From the NCBI GenBank assembly GCA_049601915.1, contig JBMYRB010000002.1, forward strand, positions 186,001 to 250,000: DNA of 64,000 nucleotides, given 5' to 3'. This DNA comes from UBA8079 sp049601915. Lineage in GTDB: Bacteria > Pseudomonadota > Alphaproteobacteria > UBA6615. Of the stretch, positions 17,127 through 25,758 are shown in pieces; positions within the stretch are counted from its first letter, which is position 1, and each line of letters begins with the position of its first letter. A program made the translations under genes and the position numbers. The notes beneath the pieces are model-generated. The model was not told where the DNA came from. It saw only the letters and a list, made by a program, of their open reading frames with translations, and did not search any database.

Positions 17127-19220
17127 TTGAGTGAAATTGTTGCCTATGAGATCGCGGGACGGGTCGCCGTCCTGACCATCGACAATCCGCCGGTCAACGC
17201 GCTCGGCCACGCCGTGCGCGAAGGCATTGTCGCCGGGATGGAACGTGCGGTTGCCGACGCATCCGCCGAGGCCATCGTGCTGATCGGTGCGGGGCGCACC
17301 TTCCCGGCCGGTGCGGATATCCGCGAGTTCGACCAACCGGCCCGCGAGCCCCATCTGATGGCCGTGATCGACCGGCTCGACGACATCGAGAAACCCATCG
17401 TCGCCGCGATCCACGGGACAGCGCTCGGCGGCGGGCTGGAGCTCACACTGGGTTGCCATTTCCGCGTGGCCTCGCCAACCGCGCGCGTGGGCATGCCCGA
17501 GGTCAACCTCGGCATCTTCCCGGGCGCCGCAGGGACCCAGCGCCTGCCGCGGGTGGCCGGGCTGGACCACGCGCTGGAGCTGATCGTGCTGGGAAAACCC
17601 GTCGGTGCCGCCAAGGCGCTCGAATATGGGATCATCGACGAGATCGTCGACGGCGATCTGCGCGACGGGGCGATCGCGTTTGCCGAGAAGACCCTGTCCG
17701 ACGGCATCCGGCGACGGATTTCCAGCGAACCGCGCGACGGGATCGGTACGCCCGAAGAACTTGCCGAGACCCTCGACAAGTATCGCGACCTCGCCAACCG
17801 CAGATTTCGCGGTCAAGACTCGCCCCACCAGGCGATCGAGAGCGTCGTTGACGGGCTGCGTATGCCCTACCCCGACGCCGCGGCGGCGGACCGGGTGCGG
17901 TTCGAGGCCTGCAAGACGAGCGGCCAGTCGGCGGCATTGCGCTACGCCTTCTTCGCCGAACGCGAGGCGGCGAAGATTCCCGATATCGGCAAGGACATCG
18001 CGCCGCGCGACATCCAGTCGGCGGGTGTGATCGGCGCGGGTACCATGGGCCGGGGCATCGCCATCAGCCTGGCGGACTCGGGCTTGCCGGTGACCATCGT
18101 CGAAATGGGCCAGGAGGCGCTGGATACAGCCTTGGCCGAGATTGCCAAGCTCTACGAGGCCATGGTGACCCGGGGGCGGATTGATGAAGCCACGAAAGAC
18201 GAATGTCTCGGGCGGATCACCGGTGCGGTGGCGTATAACGCCTTGTCGGACGCCGACCTCGTGATCGAGGTCGCCTTCGAGGATATGGACGTGAAGAAGC
18301 AGATATTCGGCGCCCTAGAGAAGGTCGCCAAACCGGGTGCGATCCTCGCCACCAACACCTCCTACATGGATATCGACGCCATCGCGGCCACCACCTCGCG
18401 GCCGCAGGATATCATCGGGCTGCATTACTTCGCGCCCGCCAACGTGATGCGCATGCTCGAGGTGGTGCGCCCGGCAAACGCCGCGCCCGACGCCATCGCC
18501 ACGGGGATGGCGCTGGCCAAGCGCACGGGCAAGGTCGGGGTGCTGGCGGGGGTGTGCCACGGCTTCGTCGCCAACCGTTCGCGCCTGCCCCTAGTGCGTG
18601 AGGCGACGTTCCTTGTCGAGGAAGGGGCCGCGCCGGCTCAGGTGGACAAGGTGCTGACCGACCTGGGCATGCCCATGGGCCCGCTCGCGGTGAGCGATTT
18701 GTCGGGGCTCGACGTAAGCTGGCGGATGCGCCAGTCGCTCGCCCATGAACGCGACCCCGATGCGCGCTACATGCATCTGGCCGACCGGATGTGCGAGCTG
18801 GGCCGCTTCGGCATCAAGGCCGGGCAGGGCTGGTATGCCTATGAGGACGGCGGTCGCCGGCCCCAGCCCGACCCGGAGGTCGAGGGGATCGCGGTGGCCG
18901 TCGCCAAAGAACAGGGCATCACACGCCGGGATATCTCCGACGACGAGATCCGCGCGCGCTGCCTCTATGCGGCGATCAACGAGGGGGCCAAGATTCTCGA
19001 CGAGGGCATCGCCAGCCGCGCTTCGGACATCGACGTGATGTGGCTCTACGGTTTCGCCTTCCCGCGCTGGCGCGGCGGCATCATGTTCATGGCTGATGAG
19101 ATCGGGTTGGGCGAGATTCTCGACCAGATCAAGGCCTTCGAAAAGATCCATGGAAAGCTCTGGACGCCGTCGCTCCTGTTGGAGCGTCTGGTGGCCGAGA
19201 GTGGCGGCTTCACGCGCTAG
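17127..19220 (+). CDS. bifunctional enoyl-CoA hydratase / 3-hydroxyacyl-CoA dehydrogenase 2
   Basis: The 697-residue fusion parallels the protein at 6914: crotonase domain at residues 1-190 (PAGADIREF, GTALGGGLELTLGCHF, MPEVNLGIFPGAAGTQ), Rossmann motif near residue 302 (GVIGAGTMGRGIAISL), HYFAPANVM, then two 3HCDH domains. The start is TTG at 17127, chosen because AGGGGA lies 6 bases upstream and MSEIVAYEIAGRVAVL matches the family N-terminus; no in-frame ATG or GTG occurs there. The enzyme differs from its paralogue by a shorter N-terminus. Its TAG stop overlaps that of the convergent OYE gene (CTAG). Confidence 0.92.
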   Translation: MSEIVAYEIAGRVAVLTIDNPPVNALGHAVREGIVAGMERAVADASAEAIVLIGAGRTFPAGADIREFDQPAREPHLMAVIDRLDDIEKPIVAAIHGTALGGGLELTLGCHFRVASPTARVGMPEVNLGIFPGAAGTQRLPRVAGLDHALELIVLGKPVGAAKALEYGIIDEIVDGDLRDGAIAFAEKTLSDGIRRRISSEPRDGIGTPEELAETLDKYRDLANRRFRGQDSPHQAIESVVDGLRMPYPDAAAADRVRFEACKTSGQSAALRYAFFAEREAAKIPDIGKDIAPRDIQSAGVIGAGTMGRGIAISLADSGLPVTIVEMGQEALDTALAEIAKLYEAMVTRGRIDEATKDECLGRITGAVAYNALSDADLVIEVAFEDMDVKKQIFGALEKVAKPGAILATNTSYMDIDAIAATTSRPQDIIGLHYFAPANVMRMLEVVRPANAAPDAIATGMALAKRTGKVGVLAGVCHGFVANRSRLPLVREATFLVEEGAAPAQVDKVLTDLGMPMGPLAVSDLSGLDVSWRMRQSLAHERDPDARYMHLADRMCELGRFGIKAGQGWYAYEDGGRRPQPDPEVEGIAVAVAKEQGITRRDISDDEIRARCLYAAINEGAKILDEGIASRASDIDVMWLYGFAFPRWRGGIMFMADEIGLGEILDQIKAFEKIHGKLWTPSLLLERLVAESGGFTR

Positions 19221-20677
19221 CTCTTGTCGGGCTCCCATTCGGGGGCGACCAACCGCCGCTTGCCGTCTTCGGTCTTCGCAATATCGAGTTCGTCCAGGTT
19301 TTTCCGATCCCACAACTGGCAGGTCACGGGCACATGCTTCTGGTCCAGTGCTTCGCAGTAGTTCGTGTACTCGCACACCCGGACCGCGTGGCCATGACCG
19401 GAACGCACCTTCCGGAACCAGTCCGGATCGGCGAGGTTCTGGCGCGCAAAGCCGATGATGTCGGCCTGGTCCGTCTGCAGGATGTCCTCGGCCTGGTGGA
19501 ACCCGTGGATGCCGCCGGTCAGGACCACGGGCGTGTCGCAGCCCGCCGCGCGCACCGCGTCGCGGATCGCGGCGACGGGTTCCACATTCCGGCCGAAGGG
19601 CCCGCGCGCATCGGAGATATACTGCGGCATGCACTCGTAACCGCTCGGGCCCGTATAGGGATACGCCGCCTGGCCGATCGCCGGGCGCTTGGCATCCTCG
19701 AACTTGCCGCCGCGTGACAGCGACAGCACATCAAATCCGGCGCGCGCGAAGGTCGCGCCGAAATAGGCGGTATCCGCTACCTCGTTGCCACCGTCGATGC
19801 AGTCTTCGGCGAGAAACCGTGTGCCGACCACGTAATCCTCGCCCACCGCGGCGCGCACGGCGGCGTAGACCTCGAGCGGCAACCGCGCACGGTTCTCGCG
19901 CGATCCGCCGTAGCCGTCTTCACGCGTGTTCAGGGCAGAGAGGAACGACGCCATGGTGTAGGCGTGGGCGTAGTGAAGCTCGACCCCGTCGAACCCGGCC
20001 TCACGCGCGCGCCGGGCGGCGTCGGCAAATAGCCCCGGCAGCACGGCAGGTAGCTCGGTGATCTGCGGCAGGTCGGTATCGGTTACCCGCTCGCGGTAGC
20101 CCTGGTGCAGGGACTCAAGCTCGCGCGGGGTGAGCACATCGGTGAGTTCGTCCACCGGCAGGGCGGCCAGATGCGCACGCAAGCTGTTTTCCGGCCAGCC
20201 CCTTGCGTCCAGCGCGTCGCGGTGCCGATCGGTGATCACGAGGAACCGTTCGAAATATTTCGCCGGGTCGGGCCGCCGCCGGACGGAGAGGAAATCGATC
20301 AGCTGGATAAACAGCTTCGTGTGGCCGTCGCTCTCCTGGCTGACGGTCTCGGCGAGTTTGATCAGGCCGGGGATGTAGCGATCATCGCCGATCCGCAAGA
20401 GCGGCCCCGAGGGAATATCCCGGATGCCCGTCGCCTCGACGACGATGGCGCCCGGTCGGCCGCGTGCGAAACGGCCATACCAATCGAGGACATTGTCGGT
20501 CACTTCGCCGTCGCCGGTGGCCCGCCACGGCACCATGGCGGGAACCCATGTGCGCGAACCCAGTGCGACGGGGCCGATATCGACCGGTTGGAACAGCAAG
20601 GCATCACCGGCCTCGTCGGCGGTTGGCCATGTGCCGGGATCGGGCTCCCAGCGGATGCGTTCGGGCGGGCGCCACAT
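19217..20677 (-). CDS. NADH:flavin oxidoreductase (Old Yellow Enzyme family), degenerate Fe-S site
   Basis: The 486-residue single TIM-barrel protein carries FMN-binding and substrate features (VELHYAHAYTMASFLSALNTRE, VVLTGGIHGF, IIGFARQNLADPDW). In the iron-sulfur branch of this family the C-terminal end of the barrel carries C-x2-C-x3-C-x11-C. Here the segment RVCEYTNYCEALDQ...TC (Cys at residues 435, 441 and 453) keeps the last two Cys and their x11 spacing, but the second Cys is missing and the first spacing is one residue short. So a normal [4Fe-4S] cluster is unlikely, and the protein also lacks the FAD/NAD domain of dienoyl-CoA reductases. Ene-reduction of an enone or aromatic-derived substrate is inferred. 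It shares a transcript direction with the MarR and SDR genes upstream. Confidence 0.85.
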   Translation of the reverse strand: MWRPPERIRWEPDPGTWPTADEAGDALLFQPVDIGPVALGSRTWVPAMVPWRATGDGEVTDNVLDWYGRFARGRPGAIVVEATGIRDIPSGPLLRIGDDRYIPGLIKLAETVSQESDGHTKLFIQLIDFLSVRRRPDPAKYFERFLVITDRHRDALDARGWPENSLRAHLAALPVDELTDVLTPRELESLHQGYRERVTDTDLPQITELPAVLPGLFADAARRAREAGFDGVELHYAHAYTMASFLSALNTREDGYGGSRENRARLPLEVYAAVRAAVGEDYVVGTRFLAEDCIDGGNEVADTAYFGATFARAGFDVLSLSRGGKFEDAKRPAIGQAAYPYTGPSGYECMPQYISDARGPFGRNVEPVAAIRDAVRAAGCDTPVVLTGGIHGFHQAEDILQTDQADIIGFARQNLADPDWFRKVRSGHGHAVRVCEYTNYCEALDQKHVPVTCQLWDRKNLDELDIAKTEDGKRRLVAPEWEPDKS

Positions 20678-20679
20678 GG

Positions 20680-21177
20680 TCAGCTGCTCTCGTTCGTGGC
20701 GGCGAGCGACGTCTTGAGCTGGGCGAGATTTCGGTAAAGCGCTTCGAGGCTCTTCCGGTCGACACCGTCGAAAAGCGCGCTGATCCAGTCCGCATGGGCC
20801 GCCGACATCTTCGTAAAGGCTCGCTTGCCGCCGGGTGTGAGCTCGATGATCTGGGCGCGCCGGTCGTTCGGGTCGGGGTGCCGGGTGACCATGTTTTCGT
20901 CGACCAGCCGGTCGATCAGCGAGGTGACGTTGCCGTTGGTGACCATCAGGCGGCGTGACAGCTCTCCCATGCCGAGACCGCTATTCGCCCGGTCGAGCTG
21001 GGCCAGAACGTCGAAGCGGGCGATCGAGATGTCGAACCGGCTGCGCAGCCGGGTGCGGACCTCCCCCTCGATCATGTTGGTGCAGGTCATCAGCCGCAGC
21101 CAGGTCCGCAGGTCGAGCCGGTCGTTGGCCGTCAGGCCGGATTCGAGGTCACCTTGTCGAATGCCGTCAGGCGTCAC
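20680..21177 (-). CDS. MarR family transcriptional regulator
   Basis: The 165-residue regulator has a winged helix-turn-helix: ISIARFDVLAQLDRANSGLGMGELSRRLMVTNGNVTSLIDRL (recognition helix about residues 60-80) followed by the wing HPDPNDRRAQIIELT. It starts with GTG at 21177, preceded by a strong GGGGGGAGGA. The GTGA overlaps the TGA of the SDR gene upstream, implying coupling. MarR proteins in aromatic catabolic clusters often respond to aryl-CoA or the free acid. The AT-rich divergent region beyond the SDR gene holds a palindrome that is a plausible target. It lies 6 kb from the box genes and could control them, but that is only inference. Confidence 0.88.
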   Translation of the reverse strand: MTPDGIRQGDLESGLTANDRLDLRTWLRLMTCTNMIEGEVRTRLRSRFDISIARFDVLAQLDRANSGLGMGELSRRLMVTNGNVTSLIDRLVDENMVTRHPDPNDRRAQIIELTPGGKRAFTKMSAAHADWISALFDGVDRKSLEALYRNLAQLKTSLAATNESS

Positions 21178-21959
21178 GAATCCTCCCCCCTGAGATCGAG
21201 TGCCTGTCCCGTCACCGTTTTCGCCGCGAGACCGCACAGGGCCGCGACCATCTCTGCGACTTCCTCCGGCTGAACCAGGCGGCCCCCGGCGTTGGCGGCG
21301 GCGAGCTCGTCGCGGGCGTCGGCCTCTGACCGGCCGGTGGTCGCGGCGATCTTGCGGATGGCCGCCTGCAGCATCTCGGTGTCGGTGTAGCCGGGGCACA
21401 CGGCGTTGACGGTGATCCCCTTGCGTTCGACCTCGAGGGCCAGCGACCGGGTCAGGCCGACCACACCGTGTTTGGCGGCACAATAGGCGGCCACATAGGG
21501 ATAGCCCTCCAGACCCGCAGTCGAGGCGATATTGATGATCCGCCCGTAACCGGCTTCGATCATCGCGGGCAGGACCGCGTGGGTGCAGGCGTAGACGCTC
21601 GTCAGGTTCACGGCCAGGGTGGTGTCCCAATTGTCGCGGTCCAGGGCGGCGAAAGGCGCGCTTTCGGCACCCCCGGCATTGTTCACCAGAATCGCCGGCG
21701 GCCCCAGCTCGTCGATCAGCGCCTGGAATGTCCGCTCCACCGCGTCCCCATCCGTCACGTCGAGGGCGCGGGCGTGGACCGTCACATCCGACTGGTTGCG
21801 AATATCGATGGCGGTCTTCTTGACGTTGCGTTCGGTCCGGCCCAGCAGGACGAGGTCGGCGCCGCGCGCGGCCAGCGCCAAGGCGGTCGCCCGGCCGATC
21901 CCGCGCCCGCCGCCGGTGACGATTGCTAGTTTTTCGTTCAGGGGAGCGGGGGTGGCCAT
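21174..21959 (-). CDS. SDR family oxidoreductase (3-hydroxybutyrate dehydrogenase-like)
   Basis: The 261-residue classical SDR has TGGGRGIGRATAL at residues about 15-27, NNAGGAESAPF, catalytic Ser in NIASTAG and YCAAK, ending TGQALDLRGEDS. It is the first gene of an SDR-MarR-OYE unit read leftwards. Its stop overlaps the GTG start of the MarR gene. The likely role is NAD(P)-dependent oxidation of a hydroxy intermediate. The start ATG at 21959 faces an 78-base AT-rich region shared with the RidA gene. Confidence 0.88.
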   Translation of the reverse strand: MATPAPLNEKLAIVTGGGRGIGRATALALAARGADLVLLGRTERNVKKTAIDIRNQSDVTVHARALDVTDGDAVERTFQALIDELGPPAILVNNAGGAESAPFAALDRDNWDTTLAVNLTSVYACTHAVLPAMIEAGYGRIINIASTAGLEGYPYVAAYCAAKHGVVGLTRSLALEVERKGITVNAVCPGYTDTEMLQAAIRKIAATTGRSEADARDELAAANAGGRLVQPEEVAEMVAALCGLAAKTVTGQALDLRGEDS

Positions 21960-21996
21960 CTCGAACCTGTTCTCACACTTGTGTACAGTGTCATTA

Positions 21997-22011
21997 TTAA
22001 TTTAAAATTAA
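21997..22011. promoter_or_regulatory. AT-rich palindrome between divergent SDR-MarR and RidA genes
   Basis: TTAATTT-A-AAATTAA is a perfect 7-base inverted repeat in a stretch strikingly AT-rich for this genome. A second motif, ACACT-N7-AGTGT with TGTACA inside it, lies at 21975-21991. The position between divergent promoters suits a MarR-family operator that would autoregulate the SDR-MarR unit and control RidA. No binding evidence is available. Confidence 0.4.
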
Positions 22012-22037
22012 AATATATAGAGGTGAAATATCAAGCG

Positions 22038-22433
22038 ATGATCGAGATTCTGCAACCCGCGGGCTGGTCACGGCCCCGGGGATATTCCAATGGCATGGCG
22101 GCGACCGGACGCCTGGTGTTTGTCGGCGGCCAGATCGGCTGGAACCCTGAGATGGGCGTATTTGAGACGGACGACTTCGCCCCCCAGGTTGGCCAGGCGC
22201 TGGAGAACGTGCGTGCGGTCTTGGCCGAGGCGGGCGGCCTGCCCGAACACATCACGCGGCTGACCTGGTTCGTGACCGACAAACAGGCCTATCTGGAGAA
22301 CCCGAAGGGCGTCGGCGGCTTCTACCGGTCCGTCATGGGTGCGCATTTTCCGGCGATGTCGGTGGTCGAGGTCTCGGCCCTGGTGGAAGACCGGGCGCGG
22401 GTCGAAATCGAGGCGACGGCGGTTCTGCCCTGA
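22038..22433 (+). CDS. RidA family protein
   Basis: The 131-residue protein belongs to the RidA/YjgF/UK114 superfamily, trimers that hydrolyse reactive enamines/imines or serve pathway-specific roles. It shows GYSNGMAATGRLVFVGGQIGWNP near the N-terminus and RARVEIEATAVLP at the end, where the Arg of the substrate-binding R-x-E motif is retained (RVEIEA). The start MIEILQP is favoured over an upstream ATG; GAGGTG lies about 12 bases upstream. It is followed by the ABC transporter operon 106 bases later. Placement in aromatic-acid clusters is common for RidA subfamilies, but its specific role is unknown. Confidence 0.88.
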   Translation: MIEILQPAGWSRPRGYSNGMAATGRLVFVGGQIGWNPEMGVFETDDFAPQVGQALENVRAVLAEAGGLPEHITRLTWFVTDKQAYLENPKGVGGFYRSVMGAHFPAMSVVEVSALVEDRARVEIEATAVLP

Positions 22434-22539
22434 TCCCGATTTCCCGATGTTCGGGCTCCCCCGAAAGATTGACGCCCTAGGCGCTTTCCATCCGCCCTGC
22501 GATATGGTCCCATAGGAAAAATCTCTGGGAGGATTGAAA

Positions 22540-23712
22540 ATGCTCAAAAAAATTCTTGGAACGGCTGCGGCCCTGACGCTTCTGGCGACCCCGGCCGCCG
22601 CAGACATCAAAATCGGTTTCGTGACCACACTCACTACCCCCGTGGCGGTGATCGGCAAGGATATGCGTGACGCGGTCGAACTGGCGATGGAGCATATCGG
22701 CGGCAAGATGGCCGGCGAGGATGTCGAGATCGTCTACGCTGACGACGAGTTCAATTCGCAGAAGGGCAAGCAGGCCACCGAACGCCTGGTGCTGCGCGAC
22801 GATGTGGACATCGTGGCCGGTTACATCTGGTCGAACGTGTTGCTTGCCTCCGCACCCGTCGTGCTCAACGCCGACAAGATCTTGATCAGCGCCAATGCGG
22901 GCCCGTCGCCGCTCGCCGGGACGCAATGCAATGCGAACTTCTTCAACATCGCCTGGCAGAATGATCAGACCCCGATGGCGCTCGGGGAGCTGCTCAACCA
23001 GCAGGGGGTCGAGTCTCTCTACCTGGTGGCGCCGAACTATGCCGCGGGCCAGAACATGGTCGCGGGCGTGGAACGCACCTTCAAGGGCAAGGTCGTGGGC
23101 AAGGACATGACCGTCTGGCCGTCCCAGCGGGATTGGTCGGCCGAGCTGTCCAAGGTCAAGGCGGCCAAGCCGGACGGTGTCTTCACCTTCTATCCGGGAC
23201 CGGCCGGACCAGCCTTCATCAAGCAGTATCAGCAGGCCGGGCTCGAGGGCGAGGTGCCGCTCTACTCGGTCTACACGCTGGACTCAATCAGCCTGCCCCT
23301 GTTCCAGAAGGCAGGTATGGAGACCGTTCTCGGGACCAAGATGACCCAGTTCTGGGCGCCTGATCTGGACAATGCGGCCAACAAGAAGTTCGTTGGCGAC
23401 TTCCGTAAGAAGTATGGCCGTTACCCGTCCTTCTATGCCGCGCAGAGCTACGATTCGATCATGTTCATCAAGTCGGCGGTCGAGGCCGTGAGCGGCGATA
23501 TCGGCAACACCGACGGGATGCGCGCCGCATTGAAGAAGGCGGATTTCGATTCGATCCGCGGTGACTTCAAGATGGGCAACAATCACTTCCCCATCCAGAA
23601 CTTCTACGAGCGTACCGTAGTCAAGGATGCAGAAGGCAACTGGACCACCGCCGTGGGCCGCGCGGTTCTGAGCGATCATCAGGACCCCTATGCCAGCCAG
23701 TGCAAGATGTAG
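22540..23712 (+). CDS. Liv-type ABC transporter periplasmic substrate-binding protein 1
   Basis: The 390-residue protein has a Sec signal peptide (LLATPAAA, cleavage before D at about residue 22) and a type I periplasmic binding fold of the LivK family: VTTLTTPVAVIGKDMRDA near the start, IVYADDEFNSQKGKQATERL and PNYAAGQNMVAG. GGGAGGA lies 6 bases before ATG 22540. It heads a complete permease/ATPase operon that runs up to the box genes encoded on the other strand, so the substrate may be benzoate or a related aromatic acid; homologues also bind amino acids, so this is not proven. Confidence 0.9.
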   Translation: MLKKILGTAAALTLLATPAAADIKIGFVTTLTTPVAVIGKDMRDAVELAMEHIGGKMAGEDVEIVYADDEFNSQKGKQATERLVLRDDVDIVAGYIWSNVLLASAPVVLNADKILISANAGPSPLAGTQCNANFFNIAWQNDQTPMALGELLNQQGVESLYLVAPNYAAGQNMVAGVERTFKGKVVGKDMTVWPSQRDWSAELSKVKAAKPDGVFTFYPGPAGPAFIKQYQQAGLEGEVPLYSVYTLDSISLPLFQKAGMETVLGTKMTQFWAPDLDNAANKKFVGDFRKKYGRYPSFYAAQSYDSIMFIKSAVEAVSGDIGNTDGMRAALKKADFDSIRGDFKMGNNHFPIQNFYERTVVKDAEGNWTTAVGRAVLSDHQDPYASQCKM

Positions 23713-23726
23713 CTGACGCCTGAGTT

Positions 23727-23851
23727 CCCTCTCCGCCCATGGGGATGAGAGGGTCAGGGTGAGGTGGGTTCGTCGGAAACTTTCTGCGAATCCCCACCTC
23801 TCCCGGCTCGCTGACGCTCACCACCCTCTCCTCCCAGGAGGAGAGGGTTTT
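23727..23851. repeat. inverted-repeat element with hairpin between substrate-binding and permease genes
   Basis: This 125-base stretch contains nested inverted repeats (GAGGTGGG with CCCACCTC, and CCCTCTCC with GAGAGGG) typical of dispersed palindromic elements. Its right end is a perfect 11-base stem. It splits the otherwise tightly packed transporter operon. Confidence 0.6.
23824..23851 (+). terminator. terminator-like hairpin after the substrate-binding gene
   Basis: CCCTCTCCTCC and GGAGGAGAGGG form an 11-base stem separated by CA (a practical loop of about 4 bases), followed by TTTT. It lies 20 bases before the permease start. Partial termination would give more binding protein than membrane components, as is common for this transporter class. 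Confidence 0.5.
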
Positions 23852-23872
23852 CCATAGTCACCAGGCACCCCG

Positions 23873-24796
23873 ATGGACTACGTCCTCCTCACCGAACAAT
23901 TCCTGAATGGGTTTCAGCTCGGGATCATCCTGTTCCTGATGGCGGCGGGCCTGACCCTTGTCTTCGGGATCATGGACCTGGTGAACCTGGCCCACGGGTC
24001 GATGTTCATGATCGGCGCCTTTGTCGGCGGCACCATCACCCTGGTAACGGGGTCCTTCGTGATTGGCGTCGTCCTGATGATCCCGGCCATGCTGATCATC
24101 GGCATGATCGTCGAGATGACGACCCTGCGGACCTTGTATCCGCGTGATCACCTCGACCATGTGCTGGCCACCTTCGGTCTCATTCTGTTCTTCAACGAGG
24201 CGACCCGCCTGATTTGGGGCCCGGAAGGCCTAGTCGTGCCGTTGCCGGAATTCCTCGATGGCTCGGTCGCGCTGGGCGCGATCACCTATCCGGTCTACCG
24301 GATCGTGATCATCGTCATCGGGCTGCTGGTCGCACTGGGTCTTTATATCCTCGTGTCCCGCACCCGGATTGGCATGCTGATCCGGGCCGGTGCGTCGAAC
24401 CGCACCATGGCCAGCGCGTTGGGCGTCAACATTCCGCTGCTGTTTTCCATCGTCTTCGGGATCGGCGCCGTGCTCGCCGGCCTCGCGGGGTTGATCATCA
24501 CCCCTATCACCGCCGCCCAGATCGGCATGGGTGAGGATGTGCTCATCCTCGCCTTCGTGGTGATCGTGATCGGCGGCATCGGCTCGATCCGCGGCGCCTT
24601 CATCGCCTCCATCGTCACCGGGGTGATCGACACGATGGGGCGGTCCTTCCTCGACGTGTTCCTGCTGCTGTTCCTGCCGGAGAACGCGGCCGAATCCGCC
24701 GGGCCGGCCCTGTCGTCGATGATGATCTACATCCTGATGGCCGCGATCCTGTTCTTCCGGCCCCAGGGCCTGTTCCCGCCAAAGGGCGCGGGGTAG
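23873..24796 (+). CDS. LivH-type ABC transporter permease 1
   Basis: The 307-residue inner-membrane protein has about 8 hydrophobic segments and the LivH hallmark ITLVTGSF, GIMDLVNLAHGSMFMIGAF near residues 32-50 and the loop SNRTMASALGVNIPLLF that contacts the ATPases. A GGIGSIRGAFIASIVTG motif near residue 230 follows. It forms the membrane channel with the LivM-like partner downstream (5-base gap). Confidence 0.92.
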   Translation: MDYVLLTEQFLNGFQLGIILFLMAAGLTLVFGIMDLVNLAHGSMFMIGAFVGGTITLVTGSFVIGVVLMIPAMLIIGMIVEMTTLRTLYPRDHLDHVLATFGLILFFNEATRLIWGPEGLVVPLPEFLDGSVALGAITYPVYRIVIIVIGLLVALGLYILVSRTRIGMLIRAGASNRTMASALGVNIPLLFSIVFGIGAVLAGLAGLIITPITAAQIGMGEDVLILAFVVIVIGGIGSIRGAFIASIVTGVIDTMGRSFLDVFLLLFLPENAAESAGPALSSMMIYILMAAILFFRPQGLFPPKGAG

Positions 24797-24801
24797 GGGC
24801 C

Positions 24802-25758
24802 ATGGCGAACCTGAAAAACCCGGCGAATAGCCTTACCATCATCGTCATCGCCCTGTTCGCGGTCGTGCCGTTCCTGGCACCCGCGCTGGGCGAGCCCTTC
24901 TATGTGATTGTCTTCGCCCGGATCATGATCTGGGCGATCGCGGCTGTCAGTCTCAACCTGATCATGGGCTATGGTGGCATGATCAGCTTCGGCCACGCCG
25001 TCTATCTGGGGATCGGCGGCTACACGATCGGCATCCTCGCCTTCCACGGCATCACCAGTGCGTGGATCCAGTGGCCGGTGGCGATCGGGCTTTGCGCCGT
25101 GATCTCGCTTGTCTTCGGCGCGATCAGCCTGCGCACCCGCGGCGTGTATTTCATCATGATCACGCTCGCGCTCGCCCAGATGATCTTCTTCCTGAGCGTC
25201 AGCGCGGAGCGCTACGGCAGCGACGACGGTTTGAACATTCTCTCGCGCAGCGACTTCGGGCTCGGCTTCTTCGATCTGAACGACAAGCTGACAATGTACT
25301 ATACGATCTTCGCATTCCTGCTGGTGAGCGTGTTCGTGAGCTGGAAGCTCATCCATTCCCGCTTCGGCGTGGTCATGCGGGCGGCGAAATCCAACAACAC
25401 GCGCGTCCAGGCGGTCGGCGTATCGACCTACAGGTATCGTCTCACCGCCTTCGTCATCGCCGGTGTGATGTGCGGGATCGCCGGGTTGCTGCAGGCCAAT
25501 TTCGAACGTTTCGTCTCGCCCGACATGATGAATTGGCCGCGTTCGGGCGAGCTGATCTTCATGGTGGTGCTGGGCGGCATGTCCACCCTGTTCGGGCCGG
25601 TCACGGGGGCCTTCGTCTTCCTGATGCTGTCGGAGGTCCTGTCCACCTGGACGATCCACTGGCACATCATCTTCGGGCCGTTCCTCGTCCTGGTTGTGCT
25701 GTTCGCGCGCGGCGGCATCCACGGGCTGCTGACGCCGAGGTCATCCCGCGATGAATGA
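24802..25758 (+). CDS. LivM-type ABC transporter permease 1
   Basis: The 318-residue permease has about 9 hydrophobic segments; key features are VSLNLIMGYGGMISFGHAVYLGIGGYT near residues 45-71 and the coupling-loop sequence AAKSNNTRVQAVGVSTYRYRL. Its last 8 bases overlap the ATPase gene, implying coupled expression. Pairs with the LivH-type permease to form the membrane channel. Confidence 0.92.
   Translation: MANLKNPANSLTIIVIALFAVVPFLAPALGEPFYVIVFARIMIWAIAAVSLNLIMGYGGMISFGHAVYLGIGGYTIGILAFHGITSAWIQWPVAIGLCAVISLVFGAISLRTRGVYFIMITLALAQMIFFLSVSAERYGSDDGLNILSRSDFGLGFFDLNDKLTMYYTIFAFLLVSVFVSWKLIHSRFGVVMRAAKSNNTRVQAVGVSTYRYRLTAFVIAGVMCGIAGLLQANFERFVSPDMMNWPRSGELIFMVVLGGMSTLFGPVTGAFVFLMLSEVLSTWTIHWHIIFGPFLVLVVLFARGGIHGLLTPRSSRDE

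Noticed and set aside
24727..25722. A 331-codon open frame antisense to the LivM-type permease
   Set aside because: The overlapping permease is clearly conserved; the antisense product is compositionally odd (Asp/His/Gln-rich) with no recognised domain.
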